From contig NZ_PJMW01000001.1 in assembly GCF_002846365.1 (NCBI RefSeq), positions 310,001 to 374,000 of the forward strand: a stretch of DNA of 64,000 bases. Reading direction: 5' to 3'. A program made the position numbers and the translations under genes. Numbering within the stretch: the first letter of the stretch is position 1; each line of letters starts with the position of its first letter. Under the pieces are notes generated by a model. That model was not told the origin of the DNA, did not search any database, and was given only the letters and a program-made list of their open reading frames with translations. The DNA is from Nocardia fluminea. Its GTDB lineage: Bacteria > Actinomycetota > Actinomycetes > Mycobacteriales > Mycobacteriaceae. Below are positions 14,732-22,427 of this stretch, piece after piece.

Positions 14732-15583
14732 TTATCGGAGCAGGAATTCGAGGACGACTCGTTCGAATGCCTGCTTGGCTTCGATCATCACCCAGTGCCC
14801 GCACTTGGGGAAGATGTGCAGTTCGGCATCGGGGATCAGTCGCATCGGGATCATGGCCATGTCCGGCGGGCATTGCCGGTCATCGCGTCCCCAAGTCAGC
14901 AAGGTCGGGCACGTCACCTTGCCCATCATCGACCAGTACGGCGGCACACCCGAGTCGGTCATCGCCTGTTGCTGCGCCGCGAACGCTTTCGAGCCGTACA
15001 TCGCGGCCAGAGACTTGTGCGATTCCGGATCGTTGGCCGCGGCCCAGCGTTCCTCGATCCGCTCCTCGGTGACCATCGCGCGGTCATAGACCATGGCTTC
15101 GAGCCACCGCACCAGTTTGTCGCGGCTGGGTCCATCGGCGAATTCCTGCAACAGGCGTGTGCCCTCGCTCGGATGCTGGCTGAAGATGTTGGGCCCCACC
15201 CCGCCGATGGTGACGAGCTTGCTCACCCGCTCGGGATGTCTCATGGCTACGTTGACTCCCACGACCCCACCCATCGAATTGCCGATCACCGCAGCCGATT
15301 CGATCTCCAGCGCGTTCATGAAACGGGTCACCGCTGATCCCGCCGTCAGCACAGGATTGCCGGGCACGGGATCGCTCACACCGAACCCGGGGAACTCGAG
15401 GATGTAGCAGTGGAAGTGCTCGGCGAACACTTCCAGGTTTCCTCGATAGTTCCGCCACCCGCTGACCCCGATCCCCGAGCCGTGCAGCAGCAACAGCGGG
15501 GGACCGTCGCCCGCTTCGTGATAGCGGAGCGCACCCTTGTCGGTAGCGATTTCCCTCTGGGTTGCCTCGTAGGTCACGTCCAT
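14732..15583 (-). CDS. Alpha/beta-hydrolase, BphD/MhpC/HsaD-like, transposon cargo
   Basis: 283 aa. The triad is visible: nucleophile Ser103 in GNSMGG, acid Asp234 or 235 in WGRDDRQ, base His263 in CGHWVMIEAKQAF; the oxyanion strand is LLLHGSGIGVSGW. The sequence fits meta-cleavage-product C-C hydrolases that open aromatic or steroid ring-fission products, but esterase or epoxide-type activity is also possible. It lies inside the transposon, upstream of the resolvase and in the same direction. A KstR-type operator lies 11 bases before its ATG. No partner catabolic genes are present in the element. Confidence 0.88.
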   Translation of the reverse strand: MDVTYEATQREIATDKGALRYHEAGDGPPLLLLHGSGIGVSGWRNYRGNLEVFAEHFHCYILEFPGFGVSDPVPGNPVLTAGSAVTRFMNALEIESAAVIGNSMGGVVGVNVAMRHPERVSKLVTIGGVGPNIFSQHPSEGTRLLQEFADGPSRDKLVRWLEAMVYDRAMVTEERIEERWAAANDPESHKSLAAMYGSKAFAAQQQAMTDSGVPPYWSMMGKVTCPTLLTWGRDDRQCPPDMAMIPMRLIPDAELHIFPKCGHWVMIEAKQAFERVVLEFLLR

Positions 15584-15593
15584 CCCGCAACAC

Positions 15594-15607
15594 TAGAACA
15601 CGTTCCA
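15594..15607. promoter_or_regulatory. KstR-type operator before the cargo hydrolase
   Basis: TAGAACACGTTCCA matches the published KstR core TNNAACNNGTTNNA at all eight fixed positions; the flanks extend the dyad (ACTAGAAC / GTTCCAGT, 7 of 8). KstR is the TetR-family repressor of steroid catabolism in mycolate actinomycetes. Match seen; regulation inferred. Confidence 0.55.
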
Positions 15608-15780
15608 GTCAGCGTGGTCGCCGTGTCGAGATCTCTGCTGTCTGCCGCTATTGATCCTGTTGCGCGAGAAGCAGTTCCAAGTCTCAATAGATCGCGGCGA
15701 AGGCGTCGGCCTCGCGGGCCGGGTCGCGGCTGGGTACCCAACCCCACGAAGCCCCTCGACGCCACTCAGTGATGCCAAAT

Positions 15781-15807
15781 CACCGCCACTTATCGCTGCG
15801 AGTCACA
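15781..15807 (-). repeat. Right terminal inverted repeat of the transposon
   Basis: The complement starts TGTGACTCGCAGCGATA, identical to the left end for 17 bases, and ends GGCGGTG; 25 of 27 positions agree. Confidence 0.93.
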
Positions 15808-15815
15808 GTTCCGGG
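15808..15815. repeat. Target-site duplication, right copy
   Basis: GTTCCGGG directly outside the right terminal repeat, identical to 11638-11645. Confidence 0.92.
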
Positions 15816-16299
15816 ACCGTGGAACCGGCCGTAACGCAGGACGACGCCACCCGCGGCGAGAACGGCGGATTCGTGGGTCGCGACGGCGTCACCACGGCCG
15901 GCGGGCGGCGTCCAGGCGATGCTCTGGGCGAGAAAGCGTTTCGCCCCGGCGGCCGCGGCGGCCGCGAGCAGATTCGCAGTGCCCTCGGTGCGGATACGGG
16001 AGTTCGCCTCACCGGCGGTGGCCAGTCGCGCCACATCGTCGGGGAGGTCGGTGAGCTGATGCATGACCAGGTCGGGGGCGAAGTCGAGCACCGCGGTGGC
16101 GAGGCCGTCGGCGTCGTAGACGTCGTGGACCACCGCGGTGGCTCCGGTCGCACGGACCGCCGCCGCTTTACTCGGGGAACGGGTCAGGCCGGCCACCTCG
16201 TGACCGGCGCCGACCAGCAGCGGCAGCAACCGTGATCCGATGACGCCCGTGGCGCCCGCGAGAAAGATACGCACGCCCCGAGGGTAACGGGGCAGGCGA

Positions 16300-16596
16300 T
16301 CAGGCCCCGATGACCGCGTTCATGATCGTGCCGGCGCTGGTGGCGACCGCGCCGCCCGCCATGGCGCTGGCGATCATCTTCGGTGACTGCAGGCCGCCGC
16401 CGTTCCACTTCTCCCAGGCGAAGCGGCCGCCGCCGTAGGTGATGGCGGTGACGCCGGACAACAGGATCATCCAGGTGAAATACCGGCCCAGCTGCATCAC
16501 CTTGTCGGCCATCGGCGGCGCTTCCGGCGTGGGATTGCCCACCTGGGCGACAACGACGTTATAGGTGTCATGCACTGCGGCCAGGATCATGCTCAC
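16300..16596 (-). CDS. Small two-helix membrane protein, pilin/TrbC-like in layout
   Basis: 98 aa from a GTG at 16596, chosen because AAGGAG sits 8 bases upstream; the ATG two codons later has poorer spacing. There is an N-terminal hydrophobic stretch, a short Pro-rich link (VGNPTPEAPPMADKV), a membrane helix YFTWMILLSGVTAITYGGG, the loop FAWEKWNGGGLQSPK, and a second Ala/Gly-rich helix to the end. Two helices with a short loop resemble VirB2/TrbC-like subunits, but no conjugation genes are nearby. I do not recognise the family. Confidence 0.6.
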   Translation of the reverse strand: MSMILAAVHDTYNVVVAQVGNPTPEAPPMADKVMQLGRYFTWMILLSGVTAITYGGGRFAWEKWNGGGLQSPKMIASAMAGGAVATSAGTIMNAVIGA

Positions 16597-16870
16597 GATC
16601 GGTGCTCCTTCGTCGGTTGTTCGTGGTGAAGCCGATGTCGAGAACTCGTGACGCGGTAGAACCCAGATATGTTGAACATTCAACCTCACGGGCGGTTCGG
16701 TGACATGGCCGACACTCCGCGTAAACCATGACCGCAGTCACAGCCGCAGGTCCGTGCCCGCGTCGCGCCGTGCCCCTAATATCGAACGTGCGGGGCTCGC
16801 TCGGATTCGGCGCGACGAGGCGCTGACCACCACCTTCATCGCACGACTACCGTACCGCGAGGAGGGCACC

Positions 16871-17017
16871 ATGGCTTTCCTGATTCCCTTGTTCGTCGCG
16901 TTTCTTCTGGCAACCGGAGCAGTGGTAGTGGCGTCGTACGCCACCGTTTCCCTGACCTATTGGTTTGAATCACGCCGGATCCGTCCGGAACAGTCCGACC
17001 CGCAACCTGCACGCTGA
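16871..17017 (+). CDS. 48-aa single-span membrane protein
   Basis: Starts MAFLIPLFVAFLLATGAVVV, one transmembrane helix followed by a basic tail (FESRRIRPEQSDPQPAR). A near-consensus GAGGAGG lies 5 bases before the ATG, which supports translation of so short a frame. It is followed by a perfect 14-bp hairpin. Function unknown; no cleavage motif, so probably membrane-anchored with its tail in the cytoplasm. Confidence 0.6.
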   Translation: MAFLIPLFVAFLLATGAVVVASYATVSLTYWFESRRIRPEQSDPQPAR

Positions 17018-17032
17018 GCCCTGTTCCGACCT

Positions 17033-17066
17033 GATGTCCCGGTACCCGACGCGGTACCGGGACATC
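17033..17066. terminator. Bidirectional hairpin terminator
   Basis: GATGTCCCGGTACC (17033-17046), 6-base loop, GGTACCGGGACATC (17053-17066): perfect 14-bp stem between the convergent small membrane protein and the response regulator. Confidence 0.75.
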
Positions 17067-17089
17067 GTCGGTTTCGCTCCCGGCCGCGA

Positions 17090-17734
17090 TCAGGGCAGAT
17101 CGAGACCGGACTGCGACGCGATCACCGCGGCCTGCACCCGCGACTGCACGCCCAGCTTGCTCAGCACCCGGGAGACGTGTGTCTTCACCGTGGCCTCACC
17201 GATGCGCAGGCGCGTGCCGATCTGGCTGTTGGACAGACCGGCGCCGAGGCCGGCGAGCACCTGCCGTTCGCGGTCGGTGAGCGCGGACAGATCGGGCGTG
17301 GGCGGGGCGTGGGCCACGCGGGGCAGCGCGGCGATCACCGCGCGCGTCACCTTCGGGTCGAGGACGGCGTCTCCTTCGGCCACCGCCAACACGGCGCTGA
17401 CCAGGTCGTCGCCGCCGACGGACTTGAGCAGGAATCCGCTCGCACCGGCCGAGAGCGCGCCGAGGACATAGTCGTCGATGGCGAAGGTGGTGAGTACCAG
17501 CACTTTCGCGCTGGTCTGCGCGACGACGGCGGCGGTCGCCTCCAGCCCGTCGACGCGCGGCATCCGCACGTCCATCAGCACCACATCGGGGTTCAGGGCC
17601 TTGGCTTGGCGGACTGCCGCGGCACCGTCGGCCGCCTCACCGATCACCCGCACCTGACCGGACACTTCGAGCAGCATCCGCAGGCCCGCGCGGATGGTGG
17701 CGTGGTCGTCGGCGACCAGAACGGTGACTGTCAC
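17090..17734 (-). CDS. NarL/LuxR-type response regulator
   Basis: 214 aa from a GTG at 17734 that overlaps the kinase stop (GTGA). The receiver domain has acidic pocket ADDH at 8-11 and phospho-acceptor Asp55 (VVLMDVRMP); a Thr (LVLTTF) and a Lys (FLLKSV) complete the site. The C-terminal LuxR helix-turn-helix is LTDRERQVLAGLGAGLSNSQIGTRL...VKTHVSRVLSKL. Transcription factor partner of the kinase at 17731. The likely target is the divergent membrane-protein gene at 18988, but the binding site is not recognised. Confidence 0.93.
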   Translation of the reverse strand: MTVTVLVADDHATIRAGLRMLLEVSGQVRVIGEAADGAAAVRQAKALNPDVVLMDVRMPRVDGLEATAAVVAQTSAKVLVLTTFAIDDYVLGALSAGASGFLLKSVGGDDLVSAVLAVAEGDAVLDPKVTRAVIAALPRVAHAPPTPDLSALTDRERQVLAGLGAGLSNSQIGTRLRIGEATVKTHVSRVLSKLGVQSRVQAAVIASQSGLDLP

Positions 17735-18879
17735 TTCTCTCCCAGGGGAATTCGCGCGCACACCCGCCAGGTGCCCTCCTGTGCGCCGGCGGTGAGGGTG
17801 CCATCGACAGACTCGGCACGAAACATCATGTTGCGCAGTCCGTTTCCCTGTCCTTGGGGAATTCCAGGTGGGAGGGGATTCGTCGCGGTCGCCACCAGGC
17901 GTGTCGCGTCGCGGCGTAACTCGATCTCGAGGGGCGCGCCCGGGGCGTGCTTGGTCGCGTTGACGAGGGACTCGCTCAGAATCCGGGTGACGACGGCTTC
18001 GACGGCGGTGGGCAGTTCCAGGTCGGCGGCGCGGCGCACCGTCACCGAGCCGCCCGCGGCCTCGGCCGCGTCGATCAGGCCGTCCAGCGAGGCCAGTCGC
18101 GTGGTCACCGCGGTGTCGTCGGGCGCGGTGAGCAGCTCGATGGTCGTGCGCATCTCCTCGAGCGCGGCCAGACTGCCCGATCGGATCGTCGCCAGCACGG
18201 CGGTGTTGCCGGGATCCTTGAGGGCGACTTCGGCGAGGATGGCGACGGCGGAGACATGCCCGGCCACGGCGTCGTGCAGGTCGCGGGCCAATCGCCGCCG
18301 TTCCTCGCCGATCGCGGCGAAGCGTTCGGCGTCGCGAGCGGTGAGTTCGGCACGGGCCGCGGCGCGTTCGGCCTCGACCGTGCGGCGCGAGGCCCGCACC
18401 GCGCGGGCGTAACCGAGCGGCGACCACGTGAGCGCGATGCCGATCAAACCGGTGTAGAAGGCCGCTCGCACGCCCAACACGGTCAACGCCAGCAACGACC
18501 CGCCCAGCGTCACGATCAGCGAGAACCAGCCGACCACCGCGCCCAGCCGATTCGAACCGGTGCTGACGGCCAGGAAGATCACGTCGGTCAACGCGATCCA
18601 CAGCGGTAGCGACGGACCCCACACGAAGTCACCGGCCAGCAGCGCGATCATCAGGCCGAACGCGAGCGCGGGCCTGCGCTGAGCGGTCAGCTGGATCGCG
18701 AACGCCGCGCACAACAGCGCCAATTTCGCCGGTGGCGGATACAGGTCACGGTCGACCACGACCGCCCAGCCACCCGCCGCCCACAGCAGCAAGCCCACCA
18801 GGAACACTCCGACGGCGGCCGCGGTCGAGCTGTCGAAAACGTCCGCTAGCCGGTTCAGGAGCGTGCGGGACGTGGGCAT
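17731..18879 (-). CDS. NarL-type sensor histidine kinase (HisKA_3)
   Basis: 382 aa from the ATG at 18879; a start at 18903 is possible. There are about five or six membrane spans in residues 15-150 with no large external loop, which suggests sensing within or at the membrane. The dimerisation/phosphotransfer helix ERRRLARDLHDAVAGH contains the phospho-His in DLHD. The ATPase domain has N-box SESLVNATKHAPG and a G-box GQGNGLRNMMFRA. It pairs with the response regulator by a 4-base overlap. Divergent from 18988 across 108 bases. Confidence 0.92.
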   Translation of the reverse strand: MPTSRTLLNRLADVFDSSTAAAVGVFLVGLLLWAAGGWAVVVDRDLYPPPAKLALLCAAFAIQLTAQRRPALAFGLMIALLAGDFVWGPSLPLWIALTDVIFLAVSTGSNRLGAVVGWFSLIVTLGGSLLALTVLGVRAAFYTGLIGIALTWSPLGYARAVRASRRTVEAERAAARAELTARDAERFAAIGEERRRLARDLHDAVAGHVSAVAILAEVALKDPGNTAVLATIRSGSLAALEEMRTTIELLTAPDDTAVTTRLASLDGLIDAAEAAGGSVTVRRAADLELPTAVEAVVTRILSESLVNATKHAPGAPLEIELRRDATRLVATATNPLPPGIPQGQGNGLRNMMFRAESVDGTLTAGAQEGTWRVCARIPLGEK

Positions 18880-18987
18880 CCCCCATTTCAGCACACCGCC
18901 CATCCGGGCCGGGTCCCCCGAAAGGCGGACCGGTGACCGGCCGTACGCGGGACGACGGCGGGACGACCTGCCCGGCACAGTGAGGAA

Positions 18988-19536
18988 ATGAACGAACTGA
19001 GCAACCCCGTACTGCTGACGATCGCCGCGTGCGAAGTCGGTTTCTGGGTGCTGGTGGCCGGCGGATTGCTGCTGCGCTATGTGGTCCGGTCCCCGCGTGC
19101 GAGCACGGTGACGCTGGCGCTGGTGCCGGTGCTGGATGTGGTCCTGGTGGCCGCGGTGGCGATCGACCTCCACCGGGGCGGCGAGGTGAGCTTCGCCCAC
19201 CGCGTCGCCGGGATCTATCTCGGGTGCACGGTGATGTTCGGTGGCCGGATGATCCGATGGGCCGACGAGCGATTCGCCCACCGGTTCGCCGGTGGGCCGG
19301 TGCCGGTGAAGATCCCGAAATACGGACCGGAACGCACCCGCAAGGAATGGGCGGACTTCTCCCGCTGGCTCGGGGCGGCAGCCATCGCGGGCGCTCTCAC
19401 CCTGGCGTTGAGCTACACCGTCGCCGATGCCACCCAACGCGAGCAGTTGATGGGGGTGTTCGGCAGCCTCGGGGTGATCACCGTGATCTGGCTGCTGACC
19501 GGGCCGGTGTGGGTCACGGGGTCGCGACGCGGGTGA
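18988..19536 (+). CDS. Membrane protein, family not recognised
   Basis: 182 aa with four to five hydrophobic helices: two at residues 8-60, one near 75-90 (AGIYLGCTVMFGG), and two in the last 60 residues. A charged loop with VPVKIPKYGPERTRKEWADF lies between. The divergent arrangement with the two-component genes suggests it is their target or an accessory sensor. No catalytic motif visible. Ends just before a 13-bp terminator hairpin. Confidence 0.75.
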   Translation: MNELSNPVLLTIAACEVGFWVLVAGGLLLRYVVRSPRASTVTLALVPVLDVVLVAAVAIDLHRGGEVSFAHRVAGIYLGCTVMFGGRMIRWADERFAHRFAGGPVPVKIPKYGPERTRKEWADFSRWLGAAAIAGALTLALSYTVADATQREQLMGVFGSLGVITVIWLLTGPVWVTGSRRG

Positions 19537-19543
19537 ACTGCAC

Positions 19544-19574
19544 GCTCGGGGTGATCGGTTGGATCACCCCGAGC
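19544..19574. terminator. Bidirectional hairpin terminator
   Basis: GCTCGGGGTGATC (19544-19556), loop GGTTG, GATCACCCCGAGC (19562-19574): perfect 13-bp stem between the convergent genes ending at 19536 and 19584. It marks the end of the eight-gene sulfur operon. Confidence 0.78.
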
Positions 19575-19583
19575 TTCGCGGGT

Positions 19584-20528
19584 TCAGACGGTGGCAGGCG
19601 AGGTTTCGCTGATCACCTCACCGATCCACGGCAGCACGGCGGACCGCACCTCGACCGTGCGCGGGAGCAGCCCGTTGGCCGCGAGCAGGTCGGCGGCGCG
19701 TTGCTGTTCGTCGAGGAAGTCCTCGCTCACCGGGTGCACGCCGAACGGTCGGCCGCGCAGTGCCGCTTCCCAGGCATCCAGGTCGGCGGGGATGCCGCGT
19801 GCCTGTGCGTCGTCGACGAAGTACTGGGCCGCTTCGCGGGGGTTCGCGGCGATCCAGGCGTCGGACTCCTGCAGCGCGGCCAGCACCGCCTCCACCGCGG
19901 GGCGGTTGCCTTCGGCCAGGTCGCGGCGGGTGAACCACAGCGACGGGTGGCTGAAGACCGAGGCGGTGTCGACCAGTGTGGTGAGCTCGGTGGCCGCCTC
20001 CACGTCCTGAAGGCCGGGGTGGGTGCCGACCCAGGCGTCGAGTTCACCGGCCAGCAGCGCGGCGCCGCCGCCGCGCACATCGACGTCGATCGGTTCCACG
20101 TCGGCCCAGGAGAGGCCGACCTGATCGAGCGCGAACAGCAACAGCGTGGTCTGCCAGGAGCCGTGGGCGATCCCGACCCGCTTGCCCCGCAGATCCGCGG
20201 CGGAGGTGATACCGCTCGCGGCGGTGGCGACCAGCCTGCCGTTCTCCACGCGCGGGCCCGAGATCCCCAGGTAGACGACGTCGCGTTGGTTGGCGAGCGC
20301 GGTGAGCGGCGGGGTGAAGCCGGTGCCGATGATGTCGTAGCCGCCCTCGGTGTACAGCCAGTCCGAATGTTCGCTCGGCAGCGCGGTTTTCGGGTTCACG
20401 CGAGGAGGGTGCGGCAGCGCGCGCAGGTCGACCCATTCGACCTCGGGTAGCAGGCGTTCCAAGATCCCGCGATGGCGCAGGACGAACAGCGAATTGTTGT
20501 GCGGGAAGTAGCCGACCCGAATACTCAT
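19584..20528 (-). CDS. Cytosolic periplasmic-binding-protein-like protein, last gene of the sulfur operon
   Basis: 314 aa, starting MSIRVGYFPHNNSLFVLR with no signal peptide or lipobox. The fold signature is that of SsuA/NMT1 and DszB-type proteins: GYDIIGTGFTPPLTAL, SAADLRGKRVGIAHGSWQTTLL, AALLAGELDAWVG. I see no cysteine, so it cannot use the Cys-dependent DszB mechanism. Possibly a cytosolic lyase, chaperone or sensor built on the binding-protein fold. The ATG overlaps the preceding aldolase stop, so it belongs to the operon. Confidence 0.7.
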   Translation of the reverse strand: MSIRVGYFPHNNSLFVLRHRGILERLLPEVEWVDLRALPHPPRVNPKTALPSEHSDWLYTEGGYDIIGTGFTPPLTALANQRDVVYLGISGPRVENGRLVATAASGITSAADLRGKRVGIAHGSWQTTLLLFALDQVGLSWADVEPIDVDVRGGGAALLAGELDAWVGTHPGLQDVEAATELTTLVDTASVFSHPSLWFTRRDLAEGNRPAVEAVLAALQESDAWIAANPREAAQYFVDDAQARGIPADLDAWEAALRGRPFGVHPVSEDFLDEQQRAADLLAANGLLPRTVEVRSAVLPWIGEVISETSPATV

Positions 20529-21244
20529 CGCGCGTCTCCGATCAGGCCGAGACGACGGGCCTCCTCGGCCAGACCGCTGCGTTGCCACTGCACCGCGAGG
20601 TTCGACGGATCGAATTCGACCGAGCCACCCAGGGTTTCGGCGATCGCTTGATATTGCGCGCCCTCTTCGAGCAGCACCACGAACTTCGCCAGTTCCAGCA
20701 GTCCGGCGCGGCCGATCACATTCGCGCCCCCGTTGGCCTCGAAGATCGCGACCAGGTGCGGGTCGACCTCGAGGCGGCCGAGGATGAAATCGCCCGCGCC
20801 GATCGTGCGGTCGATGTGCGGCGGGATCTCGCGCGAGAGGGTGAGCCGCTGCGAGGCGGCGTAGCGGATCGGCAGGGTGCGGTGGGTCTGGGCCCAGCCG
20901 CCGAGCCACGGAGTGTGGATGTGGACCACGGAGGTGATCTCGGGGTGCGCGCCGAACACCTTCGCGTAGCCGGTGACGAATCCAGCGGATCCCCTGCCGG
21001 ACAGCACTTCTCCGTCGAACGTGGCGACAACGGGTTCGACGGTCCGGTCGTCGGCCCAGGGGCCCGGCTCGTTGAGGGCGACGGCGATCTCCTCGCCGGG
21101 CACGCGCTCGACGAAGTTGACGGTGCCGTTACCGGTGACGGTTCCGGTCTCCCGGAATACCCGGAACGCGGTGTCGGCCTCGCGGGTGACCGCATCGACG
21201 AAGGCGGTGACAGCCTCCGGCAGACGGGTTTCGGTGGTGGTCAA
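20525..21244 (-). CDS. Class II aldolase/adducin-family protein
   Basis: 239 aa. The metal-binding pair His108/His110 lies in VVHIHTPWLGGWA. In typical family members a third His follows in an NHG motif; here that place reads EANGGANVIG, so the third ligand appears lost or moved. The family includes fuculose-phosphate aldolases, ribulose-phosphate epimerases and decarboxylases acting on oxygenated carbon skeletons. Inferred role: processing the carbon skeleton left after desulfurisation. Coupled to the downstream gene (ATGA) and 13 bases after the monooxygenase. Confidence 0.78.
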   Translation of the reverse strand: MTTTETRLPEAVTAFVDAVTREADTAFRVFRETGTVTGNGTVNFVERVPGEEIAVALNEPGPWADDRTVEPVVATFDGEVLSGRGSAGFVTGYAKVFGAHPEITSVVHIHTPWLGGWAQTHRTLPIRYAASQRLTLSREIPPHIDRTIGAGDFILGRLEVDPHLVAIFEANGGANVIGRAGLLELAKFVVLLEEGAQYQAIAETLGGSVEFDPSNLAVQWQRSGLAEEARRLGLIGDAR

Positions 21245-21257
21245 AGCAACTCCTGCG

Positions 21258-22427
21258 TTATCGGGCCGTCGCGAGGACGGAGTCGGTGGACGGGGTGGTG
21301 AGCCGGGAGCGTCCCAGCAGTGGCAGTACTTCCTCGCCGACCCGGTAGGCCTCCTCCAGGTGCGGGTTGCCCGCGAGGATGAAGGCGTCGACGCCGAGGT
21401 CGATCAGTTCGTCGAGCCGCTGGGCGACCTGTTCGTAGCTGCCGACCAGGCCGAAGGCCGGGCCACCGCGGATCAGGCTGAAGCCGCACCAGACGTTGGG
21501 CTGGACTTCCAGATCGCGGTAACCGGTGATGGTTTCGGGGACCCAGCCCGTGATCCGGGCGGCCCCGACCGAGTCACCCTGGGCGGCACGGTTGGCGGCG
21601 TCACGGTCGACGAAGGCCCAGCCCTTCTCGATCTCGGCCCAGGCCGCTTCCTCCGTGTGACGGGCGACGATGTCGATTCGGACCGCGAACTTGGGTGTGC
21701 GGCCGGTGATTTCGGCGTTGCGGCGGACACCGTCGAACTTGGCGCGCAGATCGGCGTAGGGCGCGAGCCAGGACAGGTAGTAGTCCGCGTGGCGGCCCGC
21801 GGCGGCGACGGCGGCACCCGAGGAACCGGAGAAGTACACCTCGGGGAATGGCTGGCCGGCCAGACCCGGCGGCAGGGCGGCGCCCTCGGTAGCGAAGAAG
21901 CGGCCGTCGTGGTCGAAGGGTTCGCCGTCCCACACGCCGCGCAGCACGTCGAGGAATTCGCTCGTTCGCGCGTAGCGGTCGTCGTGGGAAACCTTGTCGC
22001 CCCACCACAATTGGGCCGGCCCGCCGCCGCCGCTGATGATGTTGTAGACGAGCCGCCCGCCGGTGGCGCGCTGCAGGCTCGCCGACATCCTGGCCGCTTG
22101 GACCGGATGGAGGAAGCCGGGCTGGAAAGCGACCATGAAGCGGTAGGTGGTGGTCTCGGCGGCGAGCGCGGCGGCCACCGCCCACGGATCGTCGGTCACC
22201 GGGAACGAGGGCAGCAATCCCCCGAGGAACCCCGCCGATTCCGAGGCTTTGGCGACGGCGGCGACGTGGTCGAGATAGCTGTACTGATCGAGTGCGCCCT
22301 CGCGGATGGCCGGTGCGATGTTTCCGGGCCCGTAGCCGCCCGCGTTGCCCCGGTTGTAGCGGCGCGGAGTGCGCAGGGAGGCGTGGTCGCCCTCCATGCC
22401 GATGCGCCAGTAGACGTCGATGGTCAT
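21258..22427 (-). CDS. Flavin-dependent monooxygenase, bacterial-luciferase-like (SsuD/SfnG type)
   Basis: 389 aa. SsuD-like pattern: VYWRIGMEGDH start, FMVAFQPGFLHPVQAARM, SGGRLVYN-type block (TGGRLVYNIISGG), YARTSEFLDVLRGVW, YFSGSSGAA, and a C-terminal VGSYEQVAQRL / FILAGNPHLEEAYR. Relatives use FMNH2 and oxygen to split the C-S bond of alkanesulfonates or to oxidise sulfones. FMNH2 would come from a reductase not found in this operon. Coupled by ATGA to the preceding monooxygenase. Confidence 0.9.
   Translation of the reverse strand: MTIDVYWRIGMEGDHASLRTPRRYNRGNAGGYGPGNIAPAIREGALDQYSYLDHVAAVAKASESAGFLGGLLPSFPVTDDPWAVAAALAAETTTYRFMVAFQPGFLHPVQAARMSASLQRATGGRLVYNIISGGGGPAQLWWGDKVSHDDRYARTSEFLDVLRGVWDGEPFDHDGRFFATEGAALPPGLAGQPFPEVYFSGSSGAAVAAAGRHADYYLSWLAPYADLRAKFDGVRRNAEITGRTPKFAVRIDIVARHTEEAAWAEIEKGWAFVDRDAANRAAQGDSVGAARITGWVPETITGYRDLEVQPNVWCGFSLIRGGPAFGLVGSYEQVAQRLDELIDLGVDAFILAGNPHLEEAYRVGEEVLPLLGRSRLTTPSTDSVLATAR

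Larger units (their letters stand above)
11646..15807 (-). mobile_element. 4,162-bp Tn402/IS21-like transposon (resolvase, TniA-like, TniB-like, hydrolase cargo)
   Basis: Bounded by 27-bp terminal inverted repeats with 25 matches and flanked by 8-bp direct repeats GTTCCGGG. It carries, all on the minus strand in transcription order, an alpha/beta-hydrolase, a serine resolvase, a DDE transposase and an AAA ATPase; the last three overlap by 4 bases each. No TniQ-type targeting gene is present. Excision with one copy of the 8-bp repeat restores an uninterrupted epimerase frame, so the boundaries are set by the coding sequence as well as by the repeats. Both ends and all genes look intact, so the element may still be active. 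Confidence 0.93.
15780..16274 (-). pseudogene. N-terminal part of transposon-split NAD(P)-dependent epimerase/dehydratase
   Basis: Starts MRIFLAGATGVIGSRLLPLL, the Rossmann GxxGxxG nucleotide site of extended short-chain dehydrogenases. It runs to RYGRFHGPGT and then leaves the native gene at base 15808: the last eight codons (VTRSDKWR, stop) are read from the transposon end. The missing 39 C-terminal residues sit at 11520-11637. The intact ancestor would be 194 aa. The truncated protein could fold but lacks the C-terminal lobe, so it is probably inactive. A 6-bp GCCCCG/CGGGGC hairpin lies just upstream of its start. Confidence 0.9.

Noticed and set aside
15593..15778. Short minus-strand frame upstream of the cargo hydrolase
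   Set aside because: 61 codons of low-complexity composition overlapping the KstR-type operator; no ribosome site and no family.
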